From assembly GCF_028622875.1 (NCBI RefSeq), contig NZ_CP117709.1, positions 6,637,001 through 6,701,000 of the forward strand: DNA of 64,000 nucleotides, in the 5' to 3' direction. Numbering within the stretch: position 1 is the first letter of the stretch; each line of letters opens with the position of its first letter. Below the pieces are notes generated by a model that was not told the origin of the DNA, searched no databases, and was given only the letters and a program-made list of their open reading frames with translations. Position numbers and translations under genes: made by a program. Below are positions 28,106-36,359 of this stretch, piece after piece. The DNA comes from Streptomyces sp. MMBL 11-1 (GTDB lineage Bacteria > Actinomycetota > Actinomycetes > Streptomycetales > Streptomycetaceae).

Positions 28106-28770
28106 CCGCCCTCCTCCGCTACCAGGCCGCCCTGTTCGCCCGCTCCCAGCGGTGGCTGGCGCCCCTCCTGCTGTACGCGGCCGTCCTCGCCGTCGGCGTG
28201 CGGAGCGGGCAGCCCGTGCTGGGCTCGCTCGGCGTCGTGGCCGCCGCCGTGCTGCCCGTCACCGCGTGGGCCGTACACCTCTGCGTGGCCCAGGAGCCGC
28301 CCGCCGCCCGGACGGTGGTCTCGGCCGCCGCGGGGCCCCGGCGGGCCCACCTGGCCGCGCTGCTCACCGCCGCGGGCTGTGCGGCGGCGCTCGCCGTGGT
28401 GACCACCGCCGTCGTCCTGCTCATCAGCGACCCGGTCACCGACGACGGGGCGCGCACGGTCTCCCGGCAGGCCGCCGCGCTCGCCGGACTGCTCGCCGTC
28501 CTGTGCTGCGTGCTGATGGGCGCGGCCGTGGGAGCGCTGAGCACCCGTCCGGTGCCGCTCCGCCGGGGCTGGTCCGTCGCGGCGGCCGTGCTCGGGTCGC
28601 TCCTCGCCCTCGTGACCGCCGGGTCCCCGGCGCGCCTGGCCGTCACCGCCCTCGTCACGGGGTCGCGGACCGGGACGGTCCAGCCGCTCGCCCTGCCTCT
28701 GCTGGGGGCGGTGGTCCTCGCCGCGGCGGTGGCGTTCCTCGTCTGCCGGACCGCCGCCCGGCGCGGGTGA
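28102..28770 (+). CDS. Integral membrane protein, probable ABC permease partner
   Basis: A 222-residue protein with about six hydrophobic segments: LAPLLLYAAVLAVGV, SLGVVAAAVLPVTAW, AALLTAAGCAAALAVV-type, ALAGLLAVLCCVLMGAAVG, WSVAAAVLGSLLALVTA and LLGAVVLAAAVAFLVC. It has no solute-binding or ATPase motif. Its start overlaps the ABC ATPase stop by four bases, so it is most likely the membrane half of that transporter. It ends by overlapping the next small gene. The substrate is unknown. Confidence 0.82.
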   Translation: MTALLRYQAALFARSQRWLAPLLLYAAVLAVGVRSGQPVLGSLGVVAAAVLPVTAWAVHLCVAQEPPAARTVVSAAAGPRRAHLAALLTAAGCAAALAVVTTAVVLLISDPVTDDGARTVSRQAAALAGLLAVLCCVLMGAAVGALSTRPVPLRRGWSVAAAVLGSLLALVTAGSPARLAVTALVTGSRTGTVQPLALPLLGAVVLAAAVAFLVCRTAARRG

Positions 28771-28994
28771 GTAGGCTCGTGGGCGTGGACACCGACACGG
28801 ACGCGGACGGCACGTACTGCGAGACCCCGGGGCCGATCGCGCCGCCCCCGCCGGGCGATGCCGCCCAAGGCCCTCCGTACGCCGAGTGCGTGCTGTGCCG
28901 CGAGCCGACCGAGTACCCGGAGTCGACGAAGGGCGCCACGCTCTGCCCGGTCTGCGCCTGGCAGGAGGCGGGTCGCACGGCCTGCTCCGGCTAG
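28767..28994 (+). CDS. Small protein with a Cys4 zinc-knuckle
   Basis: A 75-residue (or 69-residue) protein ending in two CxxC pairs, CVLC and CPVC, 22 residues apart, which would bind one zinc ion as a small zinc ribbon. The rest is acidic and Pro-rich. The GTG at 28767 overlaps the permease stop (GTGA) in the manner of the other genes of this operon. In-frame GTGs at 28779 and 28785 are alternatives; the last gives the start MDTDTDADGTYC. It may be a regulator or assembly factor of the transporter operon, which is inference from position. Confidence 0.6.
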   Translation: MSRLVGVDTDTDADGTYCETPGPIAPPPPGDAAQGPPYAECVLCREPTEYPESTKGATLCPVCAWQEAGRTACSG

Positions 28995-28996
28995 GA

Positions 28997-29028
28997 GGCC
29001 GAACCGGGGGAGGGCCGAACCGGGGGAG
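28997..29028. repeat. 16-bp perfect tandem duplication
   Basis: The unit GGCCGAACCGGGGGAG occurs twice in direct succession between the small zinc-ribbon gene and the convergent VWA gene. It could come from replication slippage. No function is assigned. Confidence 0.8.
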
Positions 29029-29081
29029 GGCCGGTCGGAGGGGCGGCCGAGCCGCGAGGAACCTGTGCGTGACGCCGTCGC

Positions 29082-30884
29082 TCAGCGCACCCGGAAGACC
29101 GGTCCGCGCGGGGTGAACGGCAGCCCCGCGCCCTCCGGGATCAGGTACGCGTGCTCGCGGCGGACCCGGAGCACGTCGCACCAGCCGTCGGTGATCACCA
29201 GGACCGGGGCCGTCGGCGGGAAGTCGTCGGCCCGTTGCAGCAGGTCGACGCCGGGTTGCAGGACCGTGCCGCCGCGCCCCCTGACCCGTACCCGCCCGGC
29301 GATCTCCGTCGGCGCCAGGTAACCGGCGTCGTAGGCGGCGGCGTCGCAGAACACCACGCGGGCGGCCGGCACGTCGCGGGCCTCGGCGTAGGAGGCGATC
29401 GCGCCCAGCGCCTTGGCGAGGAGCCGGCCGGACATCGAGCCCGAGGTGTCCAGGACGACGCCGAAGGTGCAGCGGGCGACCTCCTCGGGCGGGAAGCAGC
29501 GGCCCGCGCGCGGGATGTCGGGGGTCGAGGCCTGGCGCCGGGCGGGCCGGGAGTAGCTGCGTACCGGCTCGGGCCGGGGCACGAACTCGTCGAACCAGCG
29601 GGCCAGCCGGGCATCCCACGGGACGGGTGGGTGGGCGAGGGCGCGGATCTCCTGGACCAGTCCGGCCGGCAGCAGGCCGCGCTGTCGGTCGGTGTGCAGC
29701 TGGTGGCCCTGGACGAGGGCGCGCCGGTAGAACGCGTCGAGGTCGACGGGGTCGGCGGTCCGGCCGGGCAGGGGTTCGCCCAGGATGTCCCCGGTGCCCT
29801 TTCCGCGCAGGGTCGCGAGGCGCCGGCCGCGCCGCAGCCCGGTGGCGATCCGGTCGTACACCTCCTCGGTCGACAGGCCCTTCAACTCGGGGTCGTACAG
29901 CAGCCCTTCGGGCATCGCGCCGACGCCCATCTCCACCAGCCAGCCGTTGATGACGTAGTCGGCGGCGACGTTGAAGAGATAGGGATCGCGGGCGCCGCGG
30001 CGCCCGCCGTGGCGCAGGGCGGCGTGCAGCATCTCGTGGGCGAGGACGAACCGCCACTCCTCGTCGGTGAACCGCTTGAGCGGGTTGATGTAGATCTCAC
30101 CGGCGGCGGCGTCCACGGCGGCCACGGAGATGGCGTGCGCGCGGGCGAGTTCGGCGTCGGCGACGACGGTCAGTCCGGCCGCGAGGCCGCCGAGCAACGG
30201 GTAGGAGGAGACGAACCAGTTGAGGGCGCGGTCCCAGGGGGCCTGGGCGACGCGCTCACCGGTGAGCCGGTCCCGGCGGCCGCCCGCGACGTCCATCGCG
30301 GCGGAGACCGTACGGGTCAGGGCGTACGCGAAGGCGAGTTGCCGGTCGGGCAGGGTGGTTTCGTGGTGCGGCCACGGGACCAGGAGCTGGTCGGGTTCGC
30401 CGTCAGCGGTGCCGCACCGCTCGTAGGCGGCCGGGACGCCGGTCTTGCGCCAGCGGGCGGCGAGCTGTTCCTCGTCGCCGTCGGGGTAGCTCTCGGGGAG
30501 GTGGTCGGGGGCGGTGCCGATGGGGAAGGTGGCGAGGAAGCGGTTGACGACGGTGCAGCGGGCGGCGAGGGCGAAGCGGTCGGGCTGTACGCGGGGCTCC
30601 TTGGCGGCGGGGAGGTGGCCGAAGCCCAGGTGGAGGAGGGCATGGGCGAGCGCCCAGGCCCACTCGCCGGGTTCGGCCCGGCGGGTGGGGTGGACGTGCA
30701 CCCGCCCGTTGGAGTCCGCCCGGACGAGGCCCTGGCCGGGGGCGTCGGCGTTGCCCTTGGCGCGGACGAAGTCGGCGTCGACGGCGGAGAGCGCGGGGTT
30801 GCGGCGCACCAGGGCGGTGCCGGCGGCGAAGGCCTCGGCGGCCGGGTCGGGGCGGCCCTCGCTCTGCTTGCGGGACCGGCTCAA
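29082..30884 (-). CDS. VWA-containing putative metallopeptidase (DUF2201 type)
   Basis: A 600-residue cytoplasmic protein with two recognisable parts. A putative metallopeptidase region carries HEMLH (VLAHEMLHAALRHGG near 281). A C-terminal VWA-like domain starts at VVLDTSGSMSG near 476, with an intact DxSxS MIDAS, and includes the late motif VLVITDGWCD. The partner ATPase is encoded upstream, and the TTG start overlaps its stop (TTGA). MoxR-type ATPase plus VWA pairs act as chaperones that remodel or insert cofactors into protein complexes. Here the peptidase-like centre suggests a folding or processing role. The target is unknown. Confidence 0.85.
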   Translation of the reverse strand: MSRSRKQSEGRPDPAAEAFAAGTALVRRNPALSAVDADFVRAKGNADAPGQGLVRADSNGRVHVHPTRRAEPGEWAWALAHALLHLGFGHLPAAKEPRVQPDRFALAARCTVVNRFLATFPIGTAPDHLPESYPDGDEEQLAARWRKTGVPAAYERCGTADGEPDQLLVPWPHHETTLPDRQLAFAYALTRTVSAAMDVAGGRRDRLTGERVAQAPWDRALNWFVSSYPLLGGLAAGLTVVADAELARAHAISVAAVDAAAGEIYINPLKRFTDEEWRFVLAHEMLHAALRHGGRRGARDPYLFNVAADYVINGWLVEMGVGAMPEGLLYDPELKGLSTEEVYDRIATGLRRGRRLATLRGKGTGDILGEPLPGRTADPVDLDAFYRRALVQGHQLHTDRQRGLLPAGLVQEIRALAHPPVPWDARLARWFDEFVPRPEPVRSYSRPARRQASTPDIPRAGRCFPPEEVARCTFGVVLDTSGSMSGRLLAKALGAIASYAEARDVPAARVVFCDAAAYDAGYLAPTEIAGRVRVRGRGGTVLQPGVDLLQRADDFPPTAPVLVITDGWCDVLRVRREHAYLIPEGAGLPFTPRGPVFRVR

Positions 30885-31942
30885 CGCCGTGCCTCGACCA
30901 GGCGTGGCATGTCGCGGGCGGCCTCCACCAGGAACCAGGCGGGCAGCACCGGGTGGCCGTCGGCGTCCTCGGCGATGACGGTCTGGGCGACCTCGACGGA
31001 TATCTCGGCGAGCTGGACGAGCAGCGACTTGGCGCGGTAAGAGGTCTCGCGCACGGCGGCCGAGGCGTGCTCGCGCTGGGCCGGGAGCTCCTTGACGAGC
31101 CGTCCGCGGAACGCCTCGGCGAGGTAGTAGAGCAGGTCGCGGTCCTCGACGCGGCGCGGCCAGGAGGCGTCTCCCTTGATGATCGCCTCGATGCCGTAGG
31201 TGTGTCGCACGATCTTGGCGTACCCGCAGAAGGACACGGCGTGTGCGGGGGTCAGCGTCCCGTGGGCCACGATCTTCAGTGTCTCCTCCTCCAGCGCCGG
31301 CCCGAAGGAGTGCAGCGCGTCGGAGAGCATGTGCCAGGAGCGGGGCGTGGAGAACGGCTCCTCGGTCTTGGGCGGCTGCGACCACAGGTGGTCGGGACGG
31401 TCGGCGAGGTAGTCCACCACCCAGGGGTGGATGCCGTTCTCGCCCGCCCACACCAGCCAGTCGGTGGCGGAGGCACGCAGGTGGACGTGGGTGAGGCGGT
31501 TGACGAGTGCGGAGGCGATGGGGCGTGCCAGGGCGTTGTCGGTGGCGCGGTTGCCGGCTCCGATCACGATCGAGCCCGCCGGGAGCTCGTAGCTGCCGAT
31601 CCGGCGGTCGAGGATGAGCGAGTAGAAGGCCTTCTGCACGTCCGGGGTCGCGGCGTTCAGCTCGTCCAGGAAGAGGCAGTACGGCTCGTCGCGGGCGATG
31701 GCCTCCGGCGGGCAGAACACGGAGCGGCCGTCGCGGATCTGCGGCACGCCGATCAGGTCCTCGGGGGCGAGCTGTGTGCCCAGCAGGCTGACGCACTCCA
31801 GGCCCAGGGATTCGGCGAACTTCCTCACCAGGGAGGACTTCCCGATGCCGGGGGCGCCCCAGAGGAACACCGGGCGGACGGTGGCGAGGCCCAGAAGAAG
31901 GTCCGGGATCTGGGCGGGGGTGACGGTTACCGCGGCCTGCAA
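30881..31942 (-). CDS. MoxR-type AAA+ ATPase
   Basis: A 353-residue AAA+ protein. Walker A is GAPGIGKSS near 28-36, Walker B CLFLDELN near 87 and sensor 1 IVIGAGNRATDN near 120. A C-terminal lid region follows. It is the partner of the VWA protein encoded downstream with a four-base overlap. A TTG at 31942 is preceded by GGAGGAG with eight bases between, and the next residues (QAAVTVTPAQIPDLL) give the usual start. The frame stays open upstream through a Pro/Ala/Ser repeat tract, so a longer protein starting near 32200 cannot be fully excluded. Confidence 0.88.
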   Translation of the reverse strand: MQAAVTVTPAQIPDLLLGLATVRPVFLWGAPGIGKSSLVRKFAESLGLECVSLLGTQLAPEDLIGVPQIRDGRSVFCPPEAIARDEPYCLFLDELNAATPDVQKAFYSLILDRRIGSYELPAGSIVIGAGNRATDNALARPIASALVNRLTHVHLRASATDWLVWAGENGIHPWVVDYLADRPDHLWSQPPKTEEPFSTPRSWHMLSDALHSFGPALEEETLKIVAHGTLTPAHAVSFCGYAKIVRHTYGIEAIIKGDASWPRRVEDRDLLYYLAEAFRGRLVKELPAQREHASAAVRETSYRAKSLLVQLAEISVEVAQTVIAEDADGHPVLPAWFLVEAARDMPRLVEARR

Positions 31943-32040
31943 GGGGTCGGCTCCTCCGAGGGGAATGTGCTGTTCGCCGAGGGTATGGGCCTGTTGGGCG
32001 CGGTCGCACCTGGATTTCCCGGGAGCGCCGCGGGGGCCGC

Positions 32041-32193
32041 CGGAGTCGCCCGAGCCGGGGACCGCCCGAGCCGCGGAGCTGCCGGAGCCGCCCGAATCGT
32101 CGGAGCTGTCGGAGCCGCCCGGAGCCGCCGGGACCGCCGGGACCGTCCGAGCCGCCGGGACCGTGCGACGCGCCGGGACCGCCCGGCCCGCAC
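32041..32193. repeat. Degenerate 9-bp tandem repeat tract
   Basis: About 17 head-to-tail copies of a GC-rich nonamer (best copies GGACCGCCG, GAGCCGCCG, CCGGGACCG in another phase) lie between the polysaccharide deacetylase and ATPase genes. Because the period is a multiple of three, all frames stay open through it, which makes false ORFs likely. Copy-number variation between strains would be expected. Confidence 0.75.
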
Positions 32194-32208
32194 GAGTCGA
32201 CACCGCGC

Positions 32209-33114
32209 TCAGGGCCTGTCGTCCTCCATCAGCTCCGACACCTTCACGAAGCGGTAGCCGCGCTCGCGCAGTTCCGGCACGATCCGGCGTACGGCCGCCT
32301 CGGTGGCCGGGGCCGCGCTGCGGGTGCAGTGCATCACCACGAGGGAGCCCGGCCGCACTCCGTCCATCACCTGCTCGGCCACCGCGTCCGCGTCCGTGGC
32401 GAAGGCGTCGCCGCTGACCACGTCCCACTGCACGGCCGTCACGTTCGCCGGGGCCAGCGCGCGCAGCGCCGTGTCGTCGTAACACCCGCCGGGGAAACGG
32501 AAGTACGGCACCACGTTCCGTGCCCCCGCCTCCCGGAACGCCGTGAAGGCCCGCTCCACCTCGCGGGCCATCGCGGCCTTCTCGACCACCGGCAGGCCGT
32601 AGCAGGGGGAGCTGAAGGCGTAGTGGCTGTAGGAGTGGTTGGCGATCTCGAACAGCGGGTCCGTGCCGATGGCCTTCGCCTGGGACGGGTACTCCTCGGC
32701 CCAGCGCCCGGTCATGAAGAAGGTGGAGGGCACCTTCAGCCGGCGCAGCAGTGCGACCAGCTCCGGGTTGTCGAAACGCTCGCCGGAGGCCGCCCGGCGG
32801 CCCTGATCGGCCGTCATGTCCGCGTCGAACGTCAGCGCCACCACCTTCTCCGCCGCTCGGCCGGCCGCGTCCCCGCCCGTCGGTCTCCGCTCGAAGACCG
32901 GGGTGCGGCCCGCCGGCCCGGGGGCCATCGTGGGCGGCTTCTCCGGGGGCGCGGGAGCGGCGGCTGTGGGGGTGGGCGGGGGTGCGGGTGCGGGGTCGCC
33001 CCCGCACCCGGTCAGGACGGCGGTCGCCAGCGCCCCCGCGACCGTCAGAGCCGTCGTCGCCCGCCTGGCCCGCGTCGTCCGCGTCGTCCGCGTCGTCCGT
33101 GCAGTAGTGGTCAC
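32209..33114 (-). CDS. Polysaccharide deacetylase lipoprotein
   Basis: A 301-residue exported NodB-fold protein. The signal peptide ends in a lipobox with Cys37 (AVLTGC). A Pro/Ala-rich linker (about 40-80) is followed by the catalytic domain: VALTFDADMT (metal/catalytic Asp pair), ANHSYSHYAF (the HxxxH metal site), FRFPGGCYDD (the Arg-Pro-Gly motif) and VVMHCTRSA near the C-terminus. It would de-N-acetylate peptidoglycan or another wall glycan at the outer membrane face. The N-terminus begins with an unusual triple TTR repeat encoded by tandem nonamers. The GTG start lies beside an AT-rich palindrome. Confidence 0.87.
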   Translation of the reverse strand: MTTTARTTRTTRTTRARRATTALTVAGALATAVLTGCGGDPAPAPPPTPTAAAPAPPEKPPTMAPGPAGRTPVFERRPTGGDAAGRAAEKVVALTFDADMTADQGRRAASGERFDNPELVALLRRLKVPSTFFMTGRWAEEYPSQAKAIGTDPLFEIANHSYSHYAFSSPCYGLPVVEKAAMAREVERAFTAFREAGARNVVPYFRFPGGCYDDTALRALAPANVTAVQWDVVSGDAFATDADAVAEQVMDGVRPGSLVVMHCTRSAAPATEAAVRRIVPELRERGYRFVKVSELMEDDRP

Positions 33115-33130
33115 TCACGGAAAATATCGG

Positions 33131-33148
33131 ACAATACGGTCATATTGT
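33131..33148. promoter_or_regulatory. AT-rich inverted repeat upstream of the deacetylase gene
   Basis: ACAATA, six bases, TATTGT: a perfect 6+6 inverted repeat inside a short AT-rich island (33120-33150) of an otherwise very GC-rich region. It lies 17-34 bp upstream of the deacetylase start and could be an operator overlapping its promoter. Confidence 0.4.
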
Positions 33149-33200
33149 TCGACGGCGCTCCGGTGTCCGGCGGAGTGCCGGAGCTACGGCCGGCGCCGCC

Positions 33201-34574
33201 TCAGCACCACGGCCCCGTCACCGCGAACGTCGTCCCCGGCCTGTAGCAGTTCACGTACATCGTCGAGCCGTCCGGGGAGAAGGCGACCCCCGCGAACTCG
33301 CCCCACTCCGGCTCCTCGGGCGTCCCGATGTTCTGCCGCCCGCGCGCCATGGTGTACACCTCGCCGCGCCGGGTCACCCCGAGCACGTGCTGCGCGCCGC
33401 CGCCGTCCTCGCAGACCATCAGCCCGCCGTCGGCCGCCAGGCAGATGTTGTCGGGGGACTCGCCCGGCAGCTGGATATCGGTGTCCGGGCCGAAGATCAC
33501 GACCAGGGTGAGCCGCCGCTTCCTCGGCTCGTAGCGCCAGACCTGGCCGTAGTGGTCGGCCGCCGAGCCCTCGTCGCTGCGGGCGAAGCTGGAGACGAAG
33601 TAGACCGACGAGCCGCCCCAGTAGCAGCCCTCCAGCTTCTGGGCGTGCGTGACGCCCTTCGGGCCGAAGTCCTGGAAACGGATCGGGGTCTCGGCGGCCA
33701 GTGGATCCGGTACGGGGACCCACTCGATCCGGTCGAAGCTCGTACCGGTCTCCTCGACGGCGGAGAGGTCGGGCACGCCCGGCACCCGCATCGCCTCCAG
33801 CGCCCCGCCCGCCCGGAGCGAACCGGTGCCGCCGAGCGGCTTCTCGGGAAGGAAGCGGTAGAAGAGCCCGAACGGCTTGTCGAACGCGTCCTCCGTCTCG
33901 TACACGATCCCGGACTTCGGATCGACGGCGACCGCCTCGTGCTGGAAGCGGCCCATCGCGGTCAGCGGGACGGCCCCGGTGCGGCGCGGATCGGCGCCGT
34001 CCACCTCGAAGATGAAGCCGTGGTCCTTGGTGTACCCGTTGGTCCCGGCCTTGTCCTCGTTCTCCTCGCAGGTCAGCCAGGTGCGCCAGGGGGTGGGCCC
34101 GCCCGCGCAGTTGACCGCCGTACCGGCGATGGCGACGCGTTCGCCGAGCACCTTGTTGCGGCCGTCCAGCTCCAGGGACGTACAGCCGCCCTTGGCCATC
34201 GGGTCGTAGGTCAGCCCTTCGACGGTCGGCACGCCGATCTTGGCGGTGTGCCGGTTCTCGTGGTTGCGGACGAGGTGGACCCGGCCGTGGCGGCCGGGCA
34301 GGGCGGCCATCCCGTCGTGGTTGCTCGGTACCGGCCCCTCGCCGGAGCGCAGCGGTTCGCCCTCCCGGGACAGCACCCGGTAGCGGAATCCTTTCGGCAG
34401 GTCGAGCAGGCCGTCGGGGTCGGGGACGAGGGGGCCGTAGCCGCCGTGGCCGCGTGCGGCGGCCGTGCCCGCGAAGAGTTCGGAGAAGGCTCCCGTGAAG
34501 GCGATCGCTGCGGCTGCGCCGCTGCCTGCCAGGACCTGGCGTCGTGTCGCGGTGGAGCGGGGTGCGGATGACAT
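33201..34574 (-). CDS. PhoX-type alkaline phosphatase (DUF839), Tat-exported
   Basis: A 457-residue protein whose N-terminus is a twin-arginine signal: TATRRQVLAGSGAAAA at about 8-23, then a hydrophobic stretch to AGTAAA near 40. The body is DUF839/PhoX: LVRNHENRH, LTCEENEDKAGTNGYTKDH, QHEAVAVDPKSGIVYETED, TDIQLPGESPDNICLA and SPDGSTMYVNC at the end. Such enzymes are calcium/iron phosphatases of phosphate starvation, exported folded through Tat. The ATG has GGGAG seven bases upstream. A TACACA -10-like element and TTCACC-type repeats lie upstream (34600-34625), suggestive of PhoP control, but the match is weak. OsmC lies upstream on the same strand. Confidence 0.86.
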   Translation of the reverse strand: MSSAPRSTATRRQVLAGSGAAAAIAFTGAFSELFAGTAAARGHGGYGPLVPDPDGLLDLPKGFRYRVLSREGEPLRSGEGPVPSNHDGMAALPGRHGRVHLVRNHENRHTAKIGVPTVEGLTYDPMAKGGCTSLELDGRNKVLGERVAIAGTAVNCAGGPTPWRTWLTCEENEDKAGTNGYTKDHGFIFEVDGADPRRTGAVPLTAMGRFQHEAVAVDPKSGIVYETEDAFDKPFGLFYRFLPEKPLGGTGSLRAGGALEAMRVPGVPDLSAVEETGTSFDRIEWVPVPDPLAAETPIRFQDFGPKGVTHAQKLEGCYWGGSSVYFVSSFARSDEGSAADHYGQVWRYEPRKRRLTLVVIFGPDTDIQLPGESPDNICLAADGGLMVCEDGGGAQHVLGVTRRGEVYTMARGRQNIGTPEEPEWGEFAGVAFSPDGSTMYVNCYRPGTTFAVTGPWC

Positions 34575-34713
34575 GAGGTGACTCCCTGTTGGCGGACAGG
34601 TGAAGTGACCCGCACGTGTGTAGCACGCACAGAGGCGCGGGGGAACCATGCGTGCCCCCGCGCCCCGTGTCACCGCTGTGGCGGCCCCGATGGGAGCAGC
34701 CGTACGCGGAAGG

Positions 34714-35139
34714 TCAGGCGAGCGAGGCCGTCAGGGTGATCGTCGTGCCCGTGAGCGCCTGGCTGACCGGGCAGTTCGCCTTGGCGTCCTCGGCGGCCTT
34801 CAGGAAGGCGTCCTCGTCGAGACCGGGGACCTCTCCCACGACGGTGAGGTGGATGCCGGTGATGCCCGTGCCGGGCTGGAAGGTCACCTCGGCCTTGGTC
34901 TCCAGCCGGGTCGACGGGGTGCCGGCCCCGGCGAGGCCGTGGGAGAGGGCCATCGAGAAGCAGCTGGAGTGGGCGGCGGCGATGAGCTCCTCCGGGCTCG
35001 TCTTGCCGTTCGCCTGCTCCGAGCGGGCGGGCCAGGAGACGGGGTAGTCGCCGATGCCGGAGGAGTCGAAGGTGACGACCCCCTTGCCCTCGATCAGGTT
35101 GCCTTCCCAGTTCGTGTGCGCCTGACGCGTCGTAGCCAT
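34714..35139 (-). CDS. OsmC family peroxiredoxin
   Basis: A 141-residue OsmC protein that reduces organic hydroperoxides. The two redox cysteines are in AHSSCFSMAL near 58 and AKANCPVSQAL near 124. The start ATTRQAHTNWEGNL is typical, and the ATG has AAGGGG five bases upstream; longer in-frame readings to 35259 have no support. The active-site Cys pair, Glu (PEEL) and length are all as in osmotically inducible OsmC. It is in the same orientation as the ZapE gene but separated from it by about 90 bp. Confidence 0.93.
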   Translation of the reverse strand: MATTRQAHTNWEGNLIEGKGVVTFDSSGIGDYPVSWPARSEQANGKTSPEELIAAAHSSCFSMALSHGLAGAGTPSTRLETKAEVTFQPGTGITGIHLTVVGEVPGLDEDAFLKAAEDAKANCPVSQALTGTTITLTASLA

Positions 35140-35230
35140 GCTGGACCCCTTCGAAAGGTGTGCGCGGTTGTACGGGATAAGCCGGGGCACCGCGCAGCGT
35201 GCGGTGTCCCGTCGCGTTACGCCCCCGAAC

Positions 35231-36322
35231 CTACTGCGCCACCAGACCCTTCGCGTCACGCGCCAGCGCCGTCAGCCGGGAGATCGCCCGGAAATACTTC
35301 TTCCGGTACCCGCCGTTCAGCATCTCGTCGCTGAACAACTGGTCGAACGGCAGTCCCGAGGCGAGCACCGGGACCTCCCGGTCGTACAGCCGGTCGGCCA
35401 GCACCACCAGGCGCAGCGCGGTCGACTGGTCGGGCACCGCGCTCACCCCGGTCAGACAGACCGCGCGGATGTCGTCGGTCAGGGCGCCGTACCGGCTCGG
35501 GTGGACCCGGGCCAGATGGTCCAGCAGCCCGGGGAAGTCGTCGAGGGACGCGCCCCCGGTGGCGTACGCGGCCCGGGTGACCTGCTCGTCGTCGTACGGC
35601 GGCGGGGCCTCGGGCAGACCGCGGTGCCGGTAGTCCTCGCCATCGATGCGCAGCGGGCGGAAGTGCGCGGACAGGCCCTGGATCTCGCGCAGGAAGTCCG
35701 CGGCGGCGAACCGGCCCTCGCCGAGCTTGCCCGGCAGCGTGTTCGAGGTCGCGGCGAGCGCCACCCCGGCCTCCACCAGCCTGCTGAGCAGCGAGGACAC
35801 CAGCACGGTGTCGCCCGGGTCGTCCAGCTCGAACTCGTCGATGCACAGCAGCCGGTGCCCGCTGAGGGTCCGCACGGTCTGCTGGAAGCCCAGCGCGCCG
35901 ACCAGGTTCGTCAGCTCCACGAACGTGCCGAACGCCTTCAGCGACGGTTCGGCGGGCGTGGCGTGCCAGAGGGAGGCCAGCAGGTGGGTCTTGCCGACGC
36001 CGTAGCCGCCGTCGAGGTACACGCCGCGCGGCCCGGCCGGGGCGGCCGGCTTCCTGCTGAACCACTTGCGCCGCCCGCTACCCGTCGCGTGCGCCCCGCC
36101 GAGCCCGGCGGCGAAGCCCGCCAGGACCGTGACCGCCTCGCTCTGGCTGGGCTGGTTCGGGTCGGGGACGTACGTGTCGAAGCGCACCGAGTCGAAGCGC
36201 GGCGGAGGCACCATCTCGGCGACCAGACGGTCTGCGGGAACGTGCGGCTCGCGGGCGCACAGGGACAGCGGGGTGGTTTCGGCAAGGGGGCTCTGCCCCG
36301 GAAACGCGGTGGATGACGACAC
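35231..36322 (-). CDS. zapE: ZapE/AFG1-family ATPase
   Basis: A 363-residue AFG1-like P-loop ATPase. Walker A is GGYGVGKTHLLASLWH, Walker B LLCIDEFELDDPGD and the sensor region ALAATSNTLPGKLGEGRF. In E. coli ZapE is a cell division factor at the Z-ring; mitochondrial AFG1 helps remove damaged membrane proteins. The streptomycete role is unproven. The GTG start has GGAGA five bases upstream. The gene is divergent from the RibD-like reductase with only 37 bp between the starts, so the two promoters must overlap. Confidence 0.9.
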   Translation of the reverse strand: MSSSTAFPGQSPLAETTPLSLCAREPHVPADRLVAEMVPPPRFDSVRFDTYVPDPNQPSQSEAVTVLAGFAAGLGGAHATGSGRRKWFSRKPAAPAGPRGVYLDGGYGVGKTHLLASLWHATPAEPSLKAFGTFVELTNLVGALGFQQTVRTLSGHRLLCIDEFELDDPGDTVLVSSLLSRLVEAGVALAATSNTLPGKLGEGRFAAADFLREIQGLSAHFRPLRIDGEDYRHRGLPEAPPPYDDEQVTRAAYATGGASLDDFPGLLDHLARVHPSRYGALTDDIRAVCLTGVSAVPDQSTALRLVVLADRLYDREVPVLASGLPFDQLFSDEMLNGGYRKKYFRAISRLTALARDAKGLVAQ

Positions 36323-36359
36323 AACTCTCCACCCTAAGGCTCATGCCAGACTGCACCCC

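Noticed and set aside
30953..32257. A 434-codon plus-strand reading ending in the 9-bp repeat tract
   Set aside because: It is opposite the AAA ATPase gene and stays open only because the repeat period is a multiple of three.
34600..34625. Possible PHO boxes upstream of the PhoX gene
   Set aside because: Only one TTCACC and a weak second half-site are present. PhoP boxes should be direct 11-bp repeats with GTTCACC, so I mention it but do not list it as a feature.
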